Source: an uncultured Eubacteriales bacterium (GTDB taxonomy: Bacteria; Bacillota; Clostridia; Christensenellales; CAG-917). Taken from it: a stretch of 60,513 bases of DNA. The stretch is from assembly GCA_900548005.1 (NCBI GenBank), contig URIZ01000012.1, forward strand, positions 1 through 60,513, in the 5' to 3' direction. Below, in pieces: positions 60,400-60,513 of this stretch. The translations under genes were made by a program, and so were the position numbers. How positions within the stretch are numbered: the first letter of the stretch is position 1; every line of letters begins with the position of its first letter. Under the pieces are notes generated by a model. That model saw only the letters and a list, made by a program, of their open reading frames with translations. It was not told the origin of the DNA and ran no database searches.

Positions 60400-60513
60400 A
60401 AATGCGCTAAATAGTGAATAACTGCGGCAGAGCCACGCTCCCGTCAACTCATGTACGGCTTGTACATTAGGGTTGCCGATAGCGTGGCTCTTTCTTGTTC
60501 TTCATCTATTTAT
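60398..60513 (+). repeat. R1 hairpin repeat, copy 5 (cut by the window end)
   Basis: The 5' arm AAAAATGCGCTAAATAG overlaps the mreB-like stop codon. The middle stem AGAGCCACGCT/AGCGTGGCTCT and apical ATGTAC/GTACAT are complete and perfectly paired. The 3' arm is cut after TCATCTATTTAT. It has the same orientation and placement as the other copies. Confidence 0.85.

Overview
The window reads as a chromosomal segment of an anaerobic, probably spore-forming Firmicute of class Clostridia. The evidence is a complete Rnf complex, a reverse rubrerythrin with a PerR/Fur-type regulator, sporulation-associated families (SpoVG, a SpoVB-like flippase, DUF421/DUF4363, a SpoIIQ-like M23 protein), Firmicutes-type ribosomal gene order with an L10 leader, and SD-led ATG starts. 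Lipoproteins with His/Cys repeat modules suggest an uncultured gut lineage (perhaps Christensenellales-like), but the sequence alone does not settle that. No rRNA, tRNA, CRISPR array, prophage or complete insertion sequence was found.

Layout: 1-4725 holds a membrane two-component system (a 7TM sensor with a degenerate kinase end, a second kinase, a LuxR-type regulator) and a degenerate stand-alone receiver. 4726-9339 holds two surface lipoproteins and a conserved unknown protein. 9340-18622 is the translation/transcription block: L7Ae-like protein, rpsL, rpsG, fusA, tuf, rpmG, secE, nusG, rplK, rplA, then a separately promoted and attenuated rplJ-rplL. 18668-19737 is an oxidative-stress pair (perR-like, rubrerythrin). 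20297-25266 (minus) holds a P-type ATPase, a GH27 alpha-galactosidase with an inserted domain, and a DNA glycosylase. 25439-31357 holds a lipoprotein, the rplI-methyltransferase-rsmI operon, a DUF1540 protein, and a degenerate iron-ADH/G1P-dehydrogenase-like protein with a HAD-IIA phosphatase.

31492-40656 holds the SpoIIQ-like peptidase and a six-gene operon: acyl/AMP ligase, GlpA-like oxidase, GlpB-like oxidoreductase, DUF1667 protein, FGGY kinase and a protein closely resembling alkyl-dihydroxyacetone-phosphate synthase (AGPS). Together these look like a glycerol-phosphate/DHAP module feeding ether-lipid formation. 41209-46069 carries spoVG, murC, DUF4363, DUF421 and the flippase. 46116-50474 encodes a 1452-residue surface protein. 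50665-51521 encodes two half-size TauE/SafE proteins. 51675-57174 is rnfCDGEAB, followed by ppx, maf and an mreB-like gene.

The gene-poor gaps are not empty. They carry three dispersed repeat families. R1 is a roughly 125-180 base hairpin placed directly after stop codons; its copies keep base pairing while changing sequence. R2 is a roughly 180 base intergenic repeat. R3 is a roughly 350 base repeat that looks like structured RNA. R1 and R3 form a composite unit twice, joined by a TAATTAATAAT linker, and a partial R2 lies inside one composite. These repeats and the AGPS-centred operon are the most notable features. Several genes also have a -10 box only 5-6 bases before the ATG and no Shine-Dalgarno sequence, suggesting leaderless mRNAs.
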